Of a stretch of 64,000 bases of DNA, positions 1 to 9,060 are shown piece after piece; the stretch's first letter is position 1; every line of letters begins with the position of its first letter. The DNA is taken from positions 159,961-223,960 of the forward strand of contig NZ_QRZF01000009.1 in assembly GCF_003464595.1 (NCBI RefSeq). Reading direction: 5' to 3'. Made by a program: the position numbers and the translations under genes. Under the pieces are notes generated by a model. That model worked only from the letters and a program-made list of their open reading frames with translations, was not told the origin of the DNA and ran no database searches. The DNA comes from Bacteroides intestinalis (GTDB lineage: Bacteria > Bacteroidota > Bacteroidia > Bacteroidales > Bacteroidaceae).

Positions 1-2
1 AA

Positions 3-116
3 CAAATTTCACCTGATTGGTGGAATGATTTCAAACGGGAAATTCGAGTCATAGGAAATGCTTTTGATAATCCTGAATTGATGAGGGGGGGGATCAACCA
101 TGAATATACCATATAG
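3..116 (+). CDS. C-terminal fragment of an unrecognised protein (cut by window edge)
   Basis: An open frame enters from the left edge and stops with TAG at 114-116. The visible 37 residues are rich in Trp, Asp and Asn (ISPDWWNDFKREIRVIGNAF) and read like the end of a real protein. The next gene starts inside it at 100, a 17-nt overlap that suggests translational coupling. I do not recognise the family. It probably belongs to the same mobile element as the recombinases that follow. Confidence 0.5.
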   Translation, partial: QISPDWWNDFKREIRVIGNAFDNPELMRGGINHEYTI

Positions 117-369
117 AACCAGTCGTGACTATCAGCTTCTTAAAAAGTTGCTGGATGAAGGAAAAGAAATCGTATGTTTTGCAGACTTTCCGATAGATAA
201 CCGGATTTTCCGCGATGTTTGTAAAGCAAGAAAAATAGGAGAAGGCCGATATTCCATTACTTGCCGTGGTTGTGAATATGCTTCATTTTGGGAAAATCAC
301 AATTACAAATGGACGTTTGAAGATGAAATGCAGATGGCTAATATAGAATTTATTGAACCAAATATTTAA
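100..369 (+). CDS. Hypothetical protein, 89 aa, mobile-element cargo
   Basis: This is a small soluble acidic protein with no signal peptide or membrane segment. It contains two cysteines in a CRGCEY motif near residues 55-60 and a Trp/Phe-rich stretch (FWENHNYKWTF). The start overlaps the end of the preceding gene and the stop lies 5 nt before the downstream recombinase, so the three probably form one operon. The family is not recognised. The position directly upstream of an integrase suggests a role in the element, such as an accessory or regulatory protein, but nothing in the sequence shows it. Confidence 0.6.
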   Translation: MNIPYRTSRDYQLLKKLLDEGKEIVCFADFPIDNRIFRDVCKARKIGEGRYSITCRGCEYASFWENHNYKWTFEDEMQMANIEFIEPNI

Positions 370-374
370 TTGAC

Positions 375-1193
375 ATGAAAGATTTACGTACAGCATTTTT
401 GGCAAAATACCCCAAATATGAAATTATACTCAACATGTATAGTAAGGCGAACGATTGCCCGGCAACATGGGAAAATCTTTCAAAAGTTCGATTGCAGACT
501 TTTGTTGATTATATGGAAGAACGGCTGGCACCAAACTCTGTTCGCCAATATGCCGCCAAATTAAAAGCTGTATTGAACTTGTACAATGAAGAGGTTGAGC
601 TACCTAAAGACTATAATAAAATCCTTTCAGTAAAAAATGTGAGAAGCACTAATGTTTGGCTTACTGATGAAGAACTTGAACGAATTATCACCTATGTTCC
701 CAAGAATGCCAACGAACAATTGGTACGCACACAATTTTTAATAGGAGCCTTTACCGGTTGCCGTCATAGTGACTATACACGGTTGAACAACCGTAATATA
801 GTGGGTGGAATGATCTCTTATGTCAGCCTAAAAACTAAAACTCATGCCACAGTGCCATTGAAGCCAATCGTGCAAGAACTACTAACAAACTTGCCTAAAG
901 AAGAAGTTAGCGATCCGACATTCAACAATAATATCCGTAATATTTGCCGGAAAGCTGGAATCACAGAAGCAGTTAAAATATTCAAGGCAGGAAAGGAAGT
1001 GGAAGGTGAAAAATGGGAATTTGTTTCAAGTCACACGGCACGCCGGAGTTTTGCAACCAATTTGTATTTACGCGGTGCCGATTTATACTCAATAAGCCAA
1101 ATGATGGGACATGCAAGCGTGGAAATGACTCAAAATTATCTTTGCTGTGGTCTCCGTGAACAATCGGCACAAGTTATGGAGTATTTTAAATGA
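375..1193 (+). CDS. Tyrosine recombinase (phage-integrase family), 272 aa
   Basis: It cuts and rejoins DNA through a 3'-phosphotyrosine intermediate. An N-terminal SAM-like core-binding domain (about residues 15-90) precedes the catalytic domain. Visible catalytic residues are Arg130 (TGCRHSDYTRL), Lys153, His220 and Arg223 (SSHTARRSFAT), His246 (MMGHAS) and Tyr255 (TQNYL), so the set looks complete. It lacks the arm-binding N-terminus found in the neighbouring integrase and is about 100 residues shorter. It converges on that integrase across a shared hairpin terminator. It may be a resolvase/Xer-like enzyme or a second integrase of the element; which is not determined. Confidence 0.88.
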   Translation: MKDLRTAFLAKYPKYEIILNMYSKANDCPATWENLSKVRLQTFVDYMEERLAPNSVRQYAAKLKAVLNLYNEEVELPKDYNKILSVKNVRSTNVWLTDEELERIITYVPKNANEQLVRTQFLIGAFTGCRHSDYTRLNNRNIVGGMISYVSLKTKTHATVPLKPIVQELLTNLPKEEVSDPTFNNNIRNICRKAGITEAVKIFKAGKEVEGEKWEFVSSHTARRSFATNLYLRGADLYSISQMMGHASVEMTQNYLCCGLREQSAQVMEYFK

Positions 1194-1198
1194 AACAA

Positions 1199-1235
1199 GC
1201 CACGCTAAATATCGGTAGAACTATTTTAGCGTGGC
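1199..1235. terminator. Bidirectional hairpin between convergent recombinase genes
   Basis: GCCACGCTAAA pairs with TTTAGCGTGGC around a loop of about 15 nt. It lies in the 51-nt gap between the stops of two convergent genes, so it can terminate both. Confidence 0.75.
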
Positions 1236-1244
1236 TCTCTTATA

Positions 1245-2384
1245 CTATAACAAAATCCGTTCCAGCATCTCAAAGTCTTTTTCCACTTCGGCATTCAAGA
1301 CTTTAGCATATTGTTGTGTGGTGCGTACATTTGTATGACCGAGCATTTTACTCACATTTTCCATCTTAACCCCATTATTCAGGCACATTGTCGCAAATGT
1401 GTGGCGGCTCATGTGAACGGTCAAATTTCTATCAAGCCCTGCATAATCAGCAACTATTTTAAGCCGCAAATTGTATTGTTGATTACTGATAACCGGAAGC
1501 ACATAATCATATTTTCTCAATATTTCCATTGCAGGAGACAGTAATACGATAAAATAGTTTTCTTCTGTCTTTAAACGAATATCCAATATAACATACTTAT
1601 TACCGCGTTTTTGTACATCACGTTTGAAATTGAATTTAGCAAGATCAGCATAGGATATTCCAGTATATGCCTGAAAAATAAAAAGGTCACGGACTCTACA
1701 GATCGTTTGCGAATCTATTTGAGCATCTTTCACTTTCTTCAATTCTTCGGCAGTCAAATATTTCCTGATGGCATGTTTGCCACGGGAAAAACGCTCACCC
1801 TTATACGGATCATTTTTTAGCAAATCAAACTTTATGGCCTCGTGGATATAACGTTTGTTACGTTTATGATAGTTATATATTGTCGGCTGTGAATAGCCCT
1901 TAGCATGTAACCAATCATCATACAATGTGATATTGGCTTTTGTGAGATCAGAAAAATATATTATTCTGTCAAATTCACGTAATGAGGCCGCAAATGTCCG
2001 ATGGGAAGCTTTGGTACTTTCCGTTATATCTCCACGCTCTTCAATTCTTCTTTCTACAAAGTCAACAAAACTTTCTGATTTATTGGTATATCTCAAAAAT
2101 CTATCCAGCTTATCAAAATCAAAAACTTCCTTTTTGCTGATAAGTTCATTAATCCAATTTTGGATAACCCGGAGTTGTTCATCAAGACACTGGTTCAATT
2201 GAATCATTTCAACCGAATTAATTATCTTCTTTCGATCATTCCATTGGTCGGAATAGACTTTAACGCCGGTTCCGATCCATTTTCTCTTACCTTCGCTCAA
2301 AACTTCAATTTGAACGAGTCCCTTGTGTGTCTTTGTCGCAACCTTTTTACGATCAAAGACGAATCTCATTGTCGGATATTTCAT
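1245..2384 (-). CDS. Bacteroides-type integrase (tyrosine recombinase), 379 aa
   Basis: This site-specific integrase has the usual Bacteroidetes layout: an arm-type DNA-binding domain (about 1-90), a SAM-like core-binding domain (about 100-195) and a catalytic domain (about 205-379). Lys272, His324 and Arg327 (HMSRHTFA), His350 (MLGHTN) and Tyr359 (TTQQYA) are visible. The first catalytic Arg is missing: the motif reads TGISYADL, with Ser244 at that place. IntDOT of CTnDOT is known to have Ser there too. The gene lies 220 bp from the 3' end of tRNA-Asp, as expected for an element integrated in or beside that tRNA. Confidence 0.92.
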   Translation of the reverse strand: MKYPTMRFVFDRKKVATKTHKGLVQIEVLSEGKRKWIGTGVKVYSDQWNDRKKIINSVEMIQLNQCLDEQLRVIQNWINELISKKEVFDFDKLDRFLRYTNKSESFVDFVERRIEERGDITESTKASHRTFAASLREFDRIIYFSDLTKANITLYDDWLHAKGYSQPTIYNYHKRNKRYIHEAIKFDLLKNDPYKGERFSRGKHAIRKYLTAEELKKVKDAQIDSQTICRVRDLFIFQAYTGISYADLAKFNFKRDVQKRGNKYVILDIRLKTEENYFIVLLSPAMEILRKYDYVLPVISNQQYNLRLKIVADYAGLDRNLTVHMSRHTFATMCLNNGVKMENVSKMLGHTNVRTTQQYAKVLNAEVEKDFEMLERILL

Positions 2385-2567
2385 ATTCTTTTGAGTTTTG
2401 GTATCTACTGATTATCGCTACAATAAAAAAATGGTATCAAAGGCGGTATCATTATAGGTGAAAATATCGGTAGAAATCGGGAAATACTGGTAAGTTTCCG
2501 GTAAATATGCACCCAATTTTTATATGTTCTCCATCTACCTCCAACGCCTTAATTGCCTGATACACAA

Positions 2568-2600
2568 CAAAAAAGGGAGTAACTAATGTTACTCCCTTTC
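2568..2600 (-). terminator. Intrinsic terminator of tRNA-Asp
   Basis: The stem GGGAGTAAC (2575-2583) pairs with GTTACTCCC (2588-2596) around a 4-nt loop. On the minus strand it is followed by a run of six T. It starts directly downstream of the tRNA and may overlap the attachment site of the adjacent element. Confidence 0.85.
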
Positions 2601-2601
2601 G

Positions 2602-2675
2602 CGGTGCGTACGGGACTCGAACCCGTGACCCCATGCGTGACAGGCATGTATTCTAACCAACTGAACTAACGCACC
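2602..2675 (-). tRNA. tRNA-Asp (GTC)
   Basis: The 74-nt cloverleaf has acceptor GGTGCGT/ACGCACC with discriminator G and anticodon loop CTGTCAC, giving anticodon GTC. CCA is not encoded. The tRNA is intact although an integrase gene lies on its 3' side, so any integration has rebuilt the 3' end. Confidence 0.97.
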
Positions 2676-2716
2676 ATAATTTCATTTTTAATTGCTATCT
2701 CTCTCGATTGCGGTTG

Positions 2717-2746
2717 CAAAGGTAGACAATTCTTTGAAATCTGCAA
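2717..2746 (-). promoter_or_regulatory. Promoter of tRNA-Asp
   Basis: A TACCTTTG -7 box (2717-2724, minus strand) and a TTGC -33 box (2743-2746) are separated by 18 nt. They lie 41 nt upstream of the tRNA. Confidence 0.75.
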
Positions 2747-2786
2747 TAGCTTGGAAGAAATATTTTTCATCTTTTTTAAACTAAGC

Positions 2787-2815
2787 TTGATTATAAGATA
2801 TTTATATTACCTTTG
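2787..2815 (+). promoter_or_regulatory. Promoter of the aminotransferase gene
   Basis: TTG (2787-2789) and TACCTTTG (2808-2815) are 18 nt apart. The predicted start of transcription falls near 2822, which excludes the upstream in-frame start at 2751 and supports the ATG at 2871. Confidence 0.75.
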
Positions 2816-2870
2816 TCTGACGAAAAAAAATCGAATAACAAATCAAAATGAACCAAAAGCGAGAAAAACC

Positions 2871-4187
2871 ATGAGAAATACCCCTATTGAACGTAAACTG
2901 ATTGACGAAACCATCGAAGCATTTCAGATTGCAGACTTTGGAAAAGCAACCATCCGTGAAGTAAAAGCAATTGCTGCCAAAGCAGAAGCTGAGTCAGGTA
3001 TAGAATTCATAAAAATGGAAATGGGTGTACCAGGTCTGCCTCCTTCGGCAGTAGGTGTGAAAGCTGAAATCGAAGCACTACAAAAAGGCATTGCCAGTCT
3101 CTACCCCGACATCAACGGATTACCTGCCCTGAAAGAAGAAGCTTCACGTTTTATCAAAGCTTTCATTAATGTAGATTTAAAGCCCGAAGGGTGTGTACCA
3201 GTTACCGGTTCTATGCAAGGCACTTTCGCCTCATTCCTTACTTGCAGTCAATGTGATGAAAAGAAAGATACGATATTGTTTATCGACCCGGGATTTCCTG
3301 TGCAAAAACAACAGCTGGTGGTCATGGGACAAAAGTTTGAAACCTTTGATGTATATGACTTCCGTGGTGGTAAACTAAAAGAAAAGTTGGAAAGATATCT
3401 TGAGAAAGGTAATATTTCTGCTATTGTTTACTCAAACCCTAACAATCCCAGTTGGATATGTTTAAAGGAAGAAGAACTGCGTATTATCGGAGAACTTGCC
3501 ACGAAGTATGATGTAATTGTCCTGGAAGATCTGGCTTACTTTGCAATGGACTTCCGCCAGGATTTGAGCAAACCATTCCAACCGCCTTATCAACCGTCAG
3601 TGGCACATTATACAGACAATTATGTATTGCTTATTTCCGGCTCTAAAGCATTCAGTTATGCCGGACAACGCATCGGAGTAAGCTGCATCTCAAACAAATT
3701 GTACCATCGCTCCTACCCTGGACTCACCAAGCGATACGGAGGTGGCACATTTGGTACAGTATTTATTCATCGGGTACTTTATGCTCTTTCTTCAGGTACC
3801 AGCCACTCTGCACAATACGCACTTGCTGCCATGTTGAAAGCTGCTAACGAAGGGCAATACAACTTCCTTGATGAGGTAAAGATATATGGTGAACGTGCAC
3901 ACAAATTAAAAGAAATTTTCCTTCGTCATGGTTTCCATTTGGTATATGACAATGATTTGGGTAATCCTGTTGCCGATGGTTTCTACTTTACCATTGGCTA
4001 TCCAGGTATGACCAGTGGGGAACTTGCTAAAGAATTGATGTATTATGGTGTCAGTGCCATATCACTGATTACAACAGGTAGCCACCAGGAAGGTTTACGC
4101 GCTTGTACTTCTTTCGTTCAGGATCATCAATACGCGCAATTAGAAGAACGGATGGCAATCTTTGCAGAAAACCATCCGGTGAAATAA
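2871..4187 (+). CDS. PLP-dependent class I/II aminotransferase
   Basis: This cytoplasmic fold-type I aminotransferase has 438 residues from the ATG at 2871. The PLP lysine is Lys259 in SGSKAFSYAGQRIG. Other family marks are the SNPNNPSW motif, which contacts the substrate carboxylate region, and an ED pair (VIVLEDLAYFAMD) that holds the pyridine nitrogen. The N-terminus has an extra helix relative to AspC. Substrate specificity cannot be read; aromatic, alanine and aspartate aminotransferases share these motifs. An open frame extends 40 codons upstream but overlaps the promoter. The gene is monocistronic and converges on the SusD-like gene. Confidence 0.9.
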   Translation: MRNTPIERKLIDETIEAFQIADFGKATIREVKAIAAKAEAESGIEFIKMEMGVPGLPPSAVGVKAEIEALQKGIASLYPDINGLPALKEEASRFIKAFINVDLKPEGCVPVTGSMQGTFASFLTCSQCDEKKDTILFIDPGFPVQKQQLVVMGQKFETFDVYDFRGGKLKEKLERYLEKGNISAIVYSNPNNPSWICLKEEELRIIGELATKYDVIVLEDLAYFAMDFRQDLSKPFQPPYQPSVAHYTDNYVLLISGSKAFSYAGQRIGVSCISNKLYHRSYPGLTKRYGGGTFGTVFIHRVLYALSSGTSHSAQYALAAMLKAANEGQYNFLDEVKIYGERAHKLKEIFLRHGFHLVYDNDLGNPVADGFYFTIGYPGMTSGELAKELMYYGVSAISLITTGSHQEGLRACTSFVQDHQYAQLEERMAIFAENHPVK

Positions 4188-4206
4188 GTAAATAGAGAGA
4201 ATAAAT

Positions 4207-5787
4207 TTACCAGTTAGTGCCGGTATCCCACCACAAACGGGTACCGGCATTATCATCCCCACCCAAAGCATTGACTAATGCACGATACTGCTCCGGATTC
4301 TCCGTTTGTAAGCCTCCGGGAAAATTTAACCGGCGTATCATGATTTCCGTATCGACGCAACCGTCCTTACTGTGGTTGAAGCGTACAGGGAAAAGACGTG
4401 GGTATCCTGTTCTACGCTGTTCCGCCCAAGCTTCACATCCTTCCGGAAACATCGCTAACCACTTCTGAGTCATAATCTTTTCTAATTTTATATCCCGGTC
4501 AGCTGTTTCAATCCACTTTGGAGACACTGTACAACGTGCCTTTATATTATTTTCAGTATCATATGTATCCACAAAATCAGCAGCCAATTTATCACTATTC
4601 AAATAATCTGCTGTTTGCGATATACCATGTTGACGCAAAGATGCAGTAACCCCTCTCTCGTAACAGGTACCGGCATTTTCACTTGTCCAGTCCCGTAAAG
4701 CAGCTTCTGCTCGTAAGAACCAAACCTCAGCTGCAGTCATAAGAATAGCATCTGTTTTTTGGGTGGCTTGCAATTTAGATAAACCAAGATAAGAAGTATG
4801 AGAGAAACAAGTCCCCTGCCGGATACCACGATATTGTCCCGTATATGCCTTATCCTGACAAGTAGCAAAATAAACAGCTTTCCGGGGATCTTCGTAACCG
4901 TTCATTATAGATTCCATGGGAGCACTCATATAAGTTTCATTCCACACCAGATTAAGTTCACCCAGCGGGTTGGTATATCCACTCTGAGTTGAGACAGCTA
5001 CCAGTTCATTTTCCGTTTCCAACACTCCATATTCATTATTAAATGCTTTGAGAAACTCTGAACGTGACTTTTCCTTATCCGCCAATGCAATACGCATGGC
5101 AAGTCTCATTCTCAATGAATTGGCAAACTTAATCCACGAAGTATATTTACCATCCATCAATATATCAAAACGGGAGAACTCAGTAGCTTCCGGATTCGAC
5201 TCAACATAATCGGTAAGAACTGTCACAGCCGTATCTAACTCACAAAAGAATTCTTTGTATACAGCTTCCTGTGTATCGGGTGCATATCCTGCATTAGGAT
5301 CAGCAAAGTGTGTATACACAATAGGACCATAATAATCCGTAACGCGGTGCATCACTTCAACTTTCAGAATCTTTGTTATTCCGAAAAAGCCGGAATGCTT
5401 GTCACGAGTTGCATTTTCCGATTGGTATATCTGCGGAAAAATATACGAATAAGTATGTCCCCACATAGCACTATTCCAACCATCCTGCAAATTATAGTCC
5501 GAATTATGACTTCCTCCATTCAGCGGTTTACCATCATGCATATATCCACTGAACATATCGGCATTCAGATTCTGTGTCAATTGAAAAGGCCAATTCTTAC
5601 CTTTTCCATAATCATAATTGAAGTAAATACCTTGCTGGATAATGCCCAGACGAATACCATGTTCATTGTAATCAATCTGCAAATCTTCATCCGTCACTCC
5701 GGACAAATCCGTATTAATGTCTTTAAAGTCACCTGTACATGAGGCTAATAATAGCAGCACCCCGAATATCCAACTATATCTTTTCAT
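4207..5787 (-). CDS. SusD/RagB-family outer-membrane nutrient-binding lipoprotein
   Basis: It is the surface lid of a SusCD transporter and captures the ligand for the TonB-dependent channel encoded upstream. Starting at the internal ATG gives a clean lipoprotein signal (MKRYSWIFGVLLLLASC), with the lipidated Cys at residue 17. The body is Trp/Tyr-rich and helical as in SusD. An in-frame ATG at 5808 overlaps the susC stop as TAATG and is an alternative start through coupling. No glycan-degrading enzyme is nearby, so the substrate is open. The length of 526 aa is typical. Confidence 0.9.
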   Translation of the reverse strand: MKRYSWIFGVLLLLASCTGDFKDINTDLSGVTDEDLQIDYNEHGIRLGIIQQGIYFNYDYGKGKNWPFQLTQNLNADMFSGYMHDGKPLNGGSHNSDYNLQDGWNSAMWGHTYSYIFPQIYQSENATRDKHSGFFGITKILKVEVMHRVTDYYGPIVYTHFADPNAGYAPDTQEAVYKEFFCELDTAVTVLTDYVESNPEATEFSRFDILMDGKYTSWIKFANSLRMRLAMRIALADKEKSRSEFLKAFNNEYGVLETENELVAVSTQSGYTNPLGELNLVWNETYMSAPMESIMNGYEDPRKAVYFATCQDKAYTGQYRGIRQGTCFSHTSYLGLSKLQATQKTDAILMTAAEVWFLRAEAALRDWTSENAGTCYERGVTASLRQHGISQTADYLNSDKLAADFVDTYDTENNIKARCTVSPKWIETADRDIKLEKIMTQKWLAMFPEGCEAWAEQRRTGYPRLFPVRFNHSKDGCVDTEIMIRRLNFPGGLQTENPEQYRALVNALGGDDNAGTRLWWDTGTNW

Positions 5788-5807
5788 TCCACTTTTCTCC
5801 TCATCCA

Positions 5808-8800
5808 TTAAAATTCACACTTCAATGAAAAGCCCCAACTACGAGTCGTAGGCATTCCATACACATCGATACCTTGATTGTCATTGCCGGTGGACAACAC
5901 CAAATCAGGATCAAAAGGAGCCTTCTTATAAAAGAAGAACAAATTACGGGCTATAAATGACAGTTGTACTTTCTTCAACACCTTAGATTTCTCCATCCAG
6001 GAGGCAGGTAACTGATATGACAACGAAAGTTCTCTCAACCGGATATTTGTAGCGTCATACATATAATATTCCGTTGTTCCCGCACGTCCACCAACTATCT
6101 TATAAAATCCCTTTACATTATCTATCCGATGTCCTTCGAGCATTACATAGCCTTCATCGCGAGCTTGCGCTGTAACTTCCGATACACCATACAAGTCCAT
6201 ATCTGCCTGCGTTTGTGAAAGTACTTTCCCTCCATAACGGCAATCTACCAGGAAATAAAGCGAGATGTCTTTATAAGAAAGTGTATGATTCCATCCCATC
6301 TGGAACTTCGGACTAGAGTTACCTACCTTTACCGTATTCCCATCACCTTCTATTTTAGGTAATCCGGCATTACTTCCTTCCGTCTCGTACACAATATCAC
6401 CTGAAGCATCCCGAACAAAAGCTTTTCCATAAATATCACCGATAGAACCACCTTTCACCAACTTCATGGCATAACTGGAAGAGAAGCTGGTAGGTCCATA
6501 AACAAACTCTTTCAATTCTTCATGCAAAGCGACAATCTTATTCTTATTAGTTGCAAAATTAAGAGTGGTACTCCACATGAAATCTTTCGTCAACACTGGT
6601 GTTGCATCCAATGCAATTTCCCAGCCACAGTTCAGAATATTACCAGCATTCACATATCGATATGCATACTTATCACCCGCCAATGTAGGTAATTTAAAGA
6701 ATTGGTTGCGAGTATTCGTTTTATAAAAAGTAAGATTAAAACCAATGCGACTATTCAAAAAACGCGCCTCAGCACCAGCCTCCCACGAATAATTCATTTC
6801 CGGTTCCATCTCTTTAAAAGGAGCTGCATCATTTGCCAAATATTCACCGCCGGCAGTTATATGAGACAGAGGATACGTCATGAATGGAGGAATATCATTA
6901 CCTACCATACTATAAGCTCCACGTACCTTAGCGTATGACACCCATTCCGGCAATGTAAACAAGCGACTCAAGATCAGCGATGTTCCGATAGAAGGATAAA
7001 GATATCCCCGTTTCTCATGTTTGGTATGTGAAAGAGTGGATGCCCAGTCATTACGGGCACTCAAATCAATATAAGCACTTTCTTTGTATCCCACCTGGGC
7101 AGTGGCAAACAAGGATTGTAGCTGGCGGCGGGCATCTATCTTCTGATCAAGAGCAGCAGAACCATTCATTATTATATTTGCCAGATTGAAAACATTGGCA
7201 TAATATAATGAAGCAGTCTTAGAGTCATAACGAGTAGAATTGGTGGTTTTGTCATTGATACTCGTACCCAGCGCACCGTTCACAGAGAAGTCACCCCATT
7301 GCTTCTTCATCATAAGCATCAGATCACCATAAAACTGGATATCTTGATAGTCCATTTCTATGTAACGTCCGTTCGTACCTGCTAAAGCCGGAGCTGTGGA
7401 AGCATAGAATTTCTGACGAAGCTTGTCATTAATACAATCAACATTACCACGAGTCTGTACTGTCAACCAATCATTTACTTTGAAACTTGCCGATAAGGAT
7501 ACTATAGCATGCAAGCGTACTTCTTTACTTTGTATACGATTCACAATCCAATAAGGATTTTGCTCAAAGTCATCATAAGAGGTATGCCAGTTTTGTATAT
7601 TCAAATTTCTACTCTCATCATATATTTCAAAATTATCCTTGTAATATGTTAGGTCTTCTCCACGAGGAAAGCGATAAAGACCGACTAACGGATTCATATA
7701 AAATCCGCCCACTGTCGGTTTATTCTTAGTGACCTGCCGCATCAGGTTTACACTACCATCTAACTTCAGACGATCGTTAAACAAAGTAGAAGTTTCTCTG
7801 AAAGTAAGATTATGTTTCGACAAACGGTTTTTATCAATAATTCCTTTACCGGTAGTATTGGCATACGAGAAGTAGTTTTGCAATTTTTCGTTACCATGAC
7901 TCAAGGATACAGAAGTAATAGAAGCCATTCCCGTAGAAAAGAAATCTTTCAGATTATCATTTTTTGGCAAATTTTGCCGTTCACCCCAACTATCTATAAC
8001 TTCACTGACTCCATAACGGTTTTGCATCTCAGGCAAAGAAACAGCTTTATCAAACATAAGACTGGTAGAGAATGAAATACTACGCTGTCCCTGTGATTTA
8101 CCTTTCTTAGTTGTAATCAAAATCACACCATTACCTGCCTGGCTTCCATAGAGTGCAGCAGCAGGAGCGCCCTTCAGGATACTTATACTTTCAATATCTT
8201 CTGAATTTAAATTTGAAATGCCATCACCACCATCGCGATTTCCTGCATTAGCTGTCCCTCCTATGGCACTGAAAGCTTGTTCCGAACTTGAATTCAGCAT
8301 AGGAACACCGTCAATTACATAAAGAGGTTGATTTTCACCAGCCACCGAACGGATTCCACGAATACTTACCTTCGCAGAAGCCCCCAAACCCGATGAGACC
8401 TGATTTATTTGTACACCCGCAGCTTTACCTGTCAACGATGTTATCAAATTCGGCATTTTAACCCTCGTCAGTTCTTCATTCTTTATCTGACTCATGGCAT
8501 AAGAAAGAGAGTGTTCTTTCTTCTCAATACCCAATGCAGTCACAACTATTTTATCCAGTTCCACAGCATCCTCTACCATTGTTATATTCAGGAAAGTCTT
8601 TCCGCCCACACTGATCTCCTGCGTTTTATATCCCATAAAGGAGAACCGCAACATAACATCGTCTGCAACAGTCAATTTAAACTTCCCCTCCATATCAGTA
8701 ACCGTACCGTTTGAAGTACCTATTTCTAACACTGTAGCACCCGCCAAGGGCACACCATCCTCACCTACAACGCATCCTGTAAGAGTTTTCTGTGCCGAGA

Positions 8801-8915
8801 TTACCATCAAACGACTGTCTACGTCGTTTGCAACAAAAGCATAACAAGAACTACTGCGTAAAAAAAAACAACTAAAAAACAAAAAACAGATATAACTATA
8901 GATAGTAAGTTTCAT
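5808..8915 (-). CDS. SusC/RagA-family TonB-linked outer-membrane transporter
   Basis: This large channel imports ligands across the outer membrane using TonB energy. In order it has a signal peptide, a carboxypeptidase-D-like regulatory domain (about residues 45-125, with the SusC signature TLTGCVVGEDGVPLAGATV), a plug (about 135-270, with a typical SIRGIRS segment and LKGAPAAALYG) and a beta barrel ending in aromatic Phe. I chose the ATG at 8915 because the earlier ATG at 8945 lies inside the -7 box. The gene overlaps the SusD-like gene. No sigma/anti-sigma pair, hybrid regulator or enzyme accompanies it. Confidence 0.93.
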   Translation of the reverse strand: MKLTIYSYICFLFFSCFFLRSSSCYAFVANDVDSRLMVISAQKTLTGCVVGEDGVPLAGATVLEIGTSNGTVTDMEGKFKLTVADDVMLRFSFMGYKTQEISVGGKTFLNITMVEDAVELDKIVVTALGIEKKEHSLSYAMSQIKNEELTRVKMPNLITSLTGKAAGVQINQVSSGLGASAKVSIRGIRSVAGENQPLYVIDGVPMLNSSSEQAFSAIGGTANAGNRDGGDGISNLNSEDIESISILKGAPAAALYGSQAGNGVILITTKKGKSQGQRSISFSTSLMFDKAVSLPEMQNRYGVSEVIDSWGERQNLPKNDNLKDFFSTGMASITSVSLSHGNEKLQNYFSYANTTGKGIIDKNRLSKHNLTFRETSTLFNDRLKLDGSVNLMRQVTKNKPTVGGFYMNPLVGLYRFPRGEDLTYYKDNFEIYDESRNLNIQNWHTSYDDFEQNPYWIVNRIQSKEVRLHAIVSLSASFKVNDWLTVQTRGNVDCINDKLRQKFYASTAPALAGTNGRYIEMDYQDIQFYGDLMLMMKKQWGDFSVNGALGTSINDKTTNSTRYDSKTASLYYANVFNLANIIMNGSAALDQKIDARRQLQSLFATAQVGYKESAYIDLSARNDWASTLSHTKHEKRGYLYPSIGTSLILSRLFTLPEWVSYAKVRGAYSMVGNDIPPFMTYPLSHITAGGEYLANDAAPFKEMEPEMNYSWEAGAEARFLNSRIGFNLTFYKTNTRNQFFKLPTLAGDKYAYRYVNAGNILNCGWEIALDATPVLTKDFMWSTTLNFATNKNKIVALHEELKEFVYGPTSFSSSYAMKLVKGGSIGDIYGKAFVRDASGDIVYETEGSNAGLPKIEGDGNTVKVGNSSPKFQMGWNHTLSYKDISLYFLVDCRYGGKVLSQTQADMDLYGVSEVTAQARDEGYVMLEGHRIDNVKGFYKIVGGRAGTTEYYMYDATNIRLRELSLSYQLPASWMEKSKVLKKVQLSFIARNLFFFYKKAPFDPDLVLSTGNDNQGIDVYGMPTTRSWGFSLKCEF

Positions 8916-8942
8916 AATTTGCAATAAAGAAATAACAATCTG

Positions 8943-8950
8943 CAAATGTA
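8943..8950 (-). promoter_or_regulatory. -7 box of the susC/susD operon
   Basis: TACATTTG is present on the minus strand. No good -33 box is seen at the usual distance. The box overlaps the alternative susC start at 8945 and argues for the start at 8915. Confidence 0.55.
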
Positions 8951-9060
8951 ACCAATTTCTTTTTCAATTAAAACCTGTTATATAACATATAAGTAATATA
9001 TGTCAGTGAAAAAAGAACGATAATATTTGTTTTTCGAGGATTTGTATGTATATTAGGGGC

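Noticed and set aside
2452..2634. 60-codon minus-strand ORF over the end of tRNA-Asp
   Set aside because: It reads through the tRNA and its terminator, with no signal or promoter of its own; a common false ORF.
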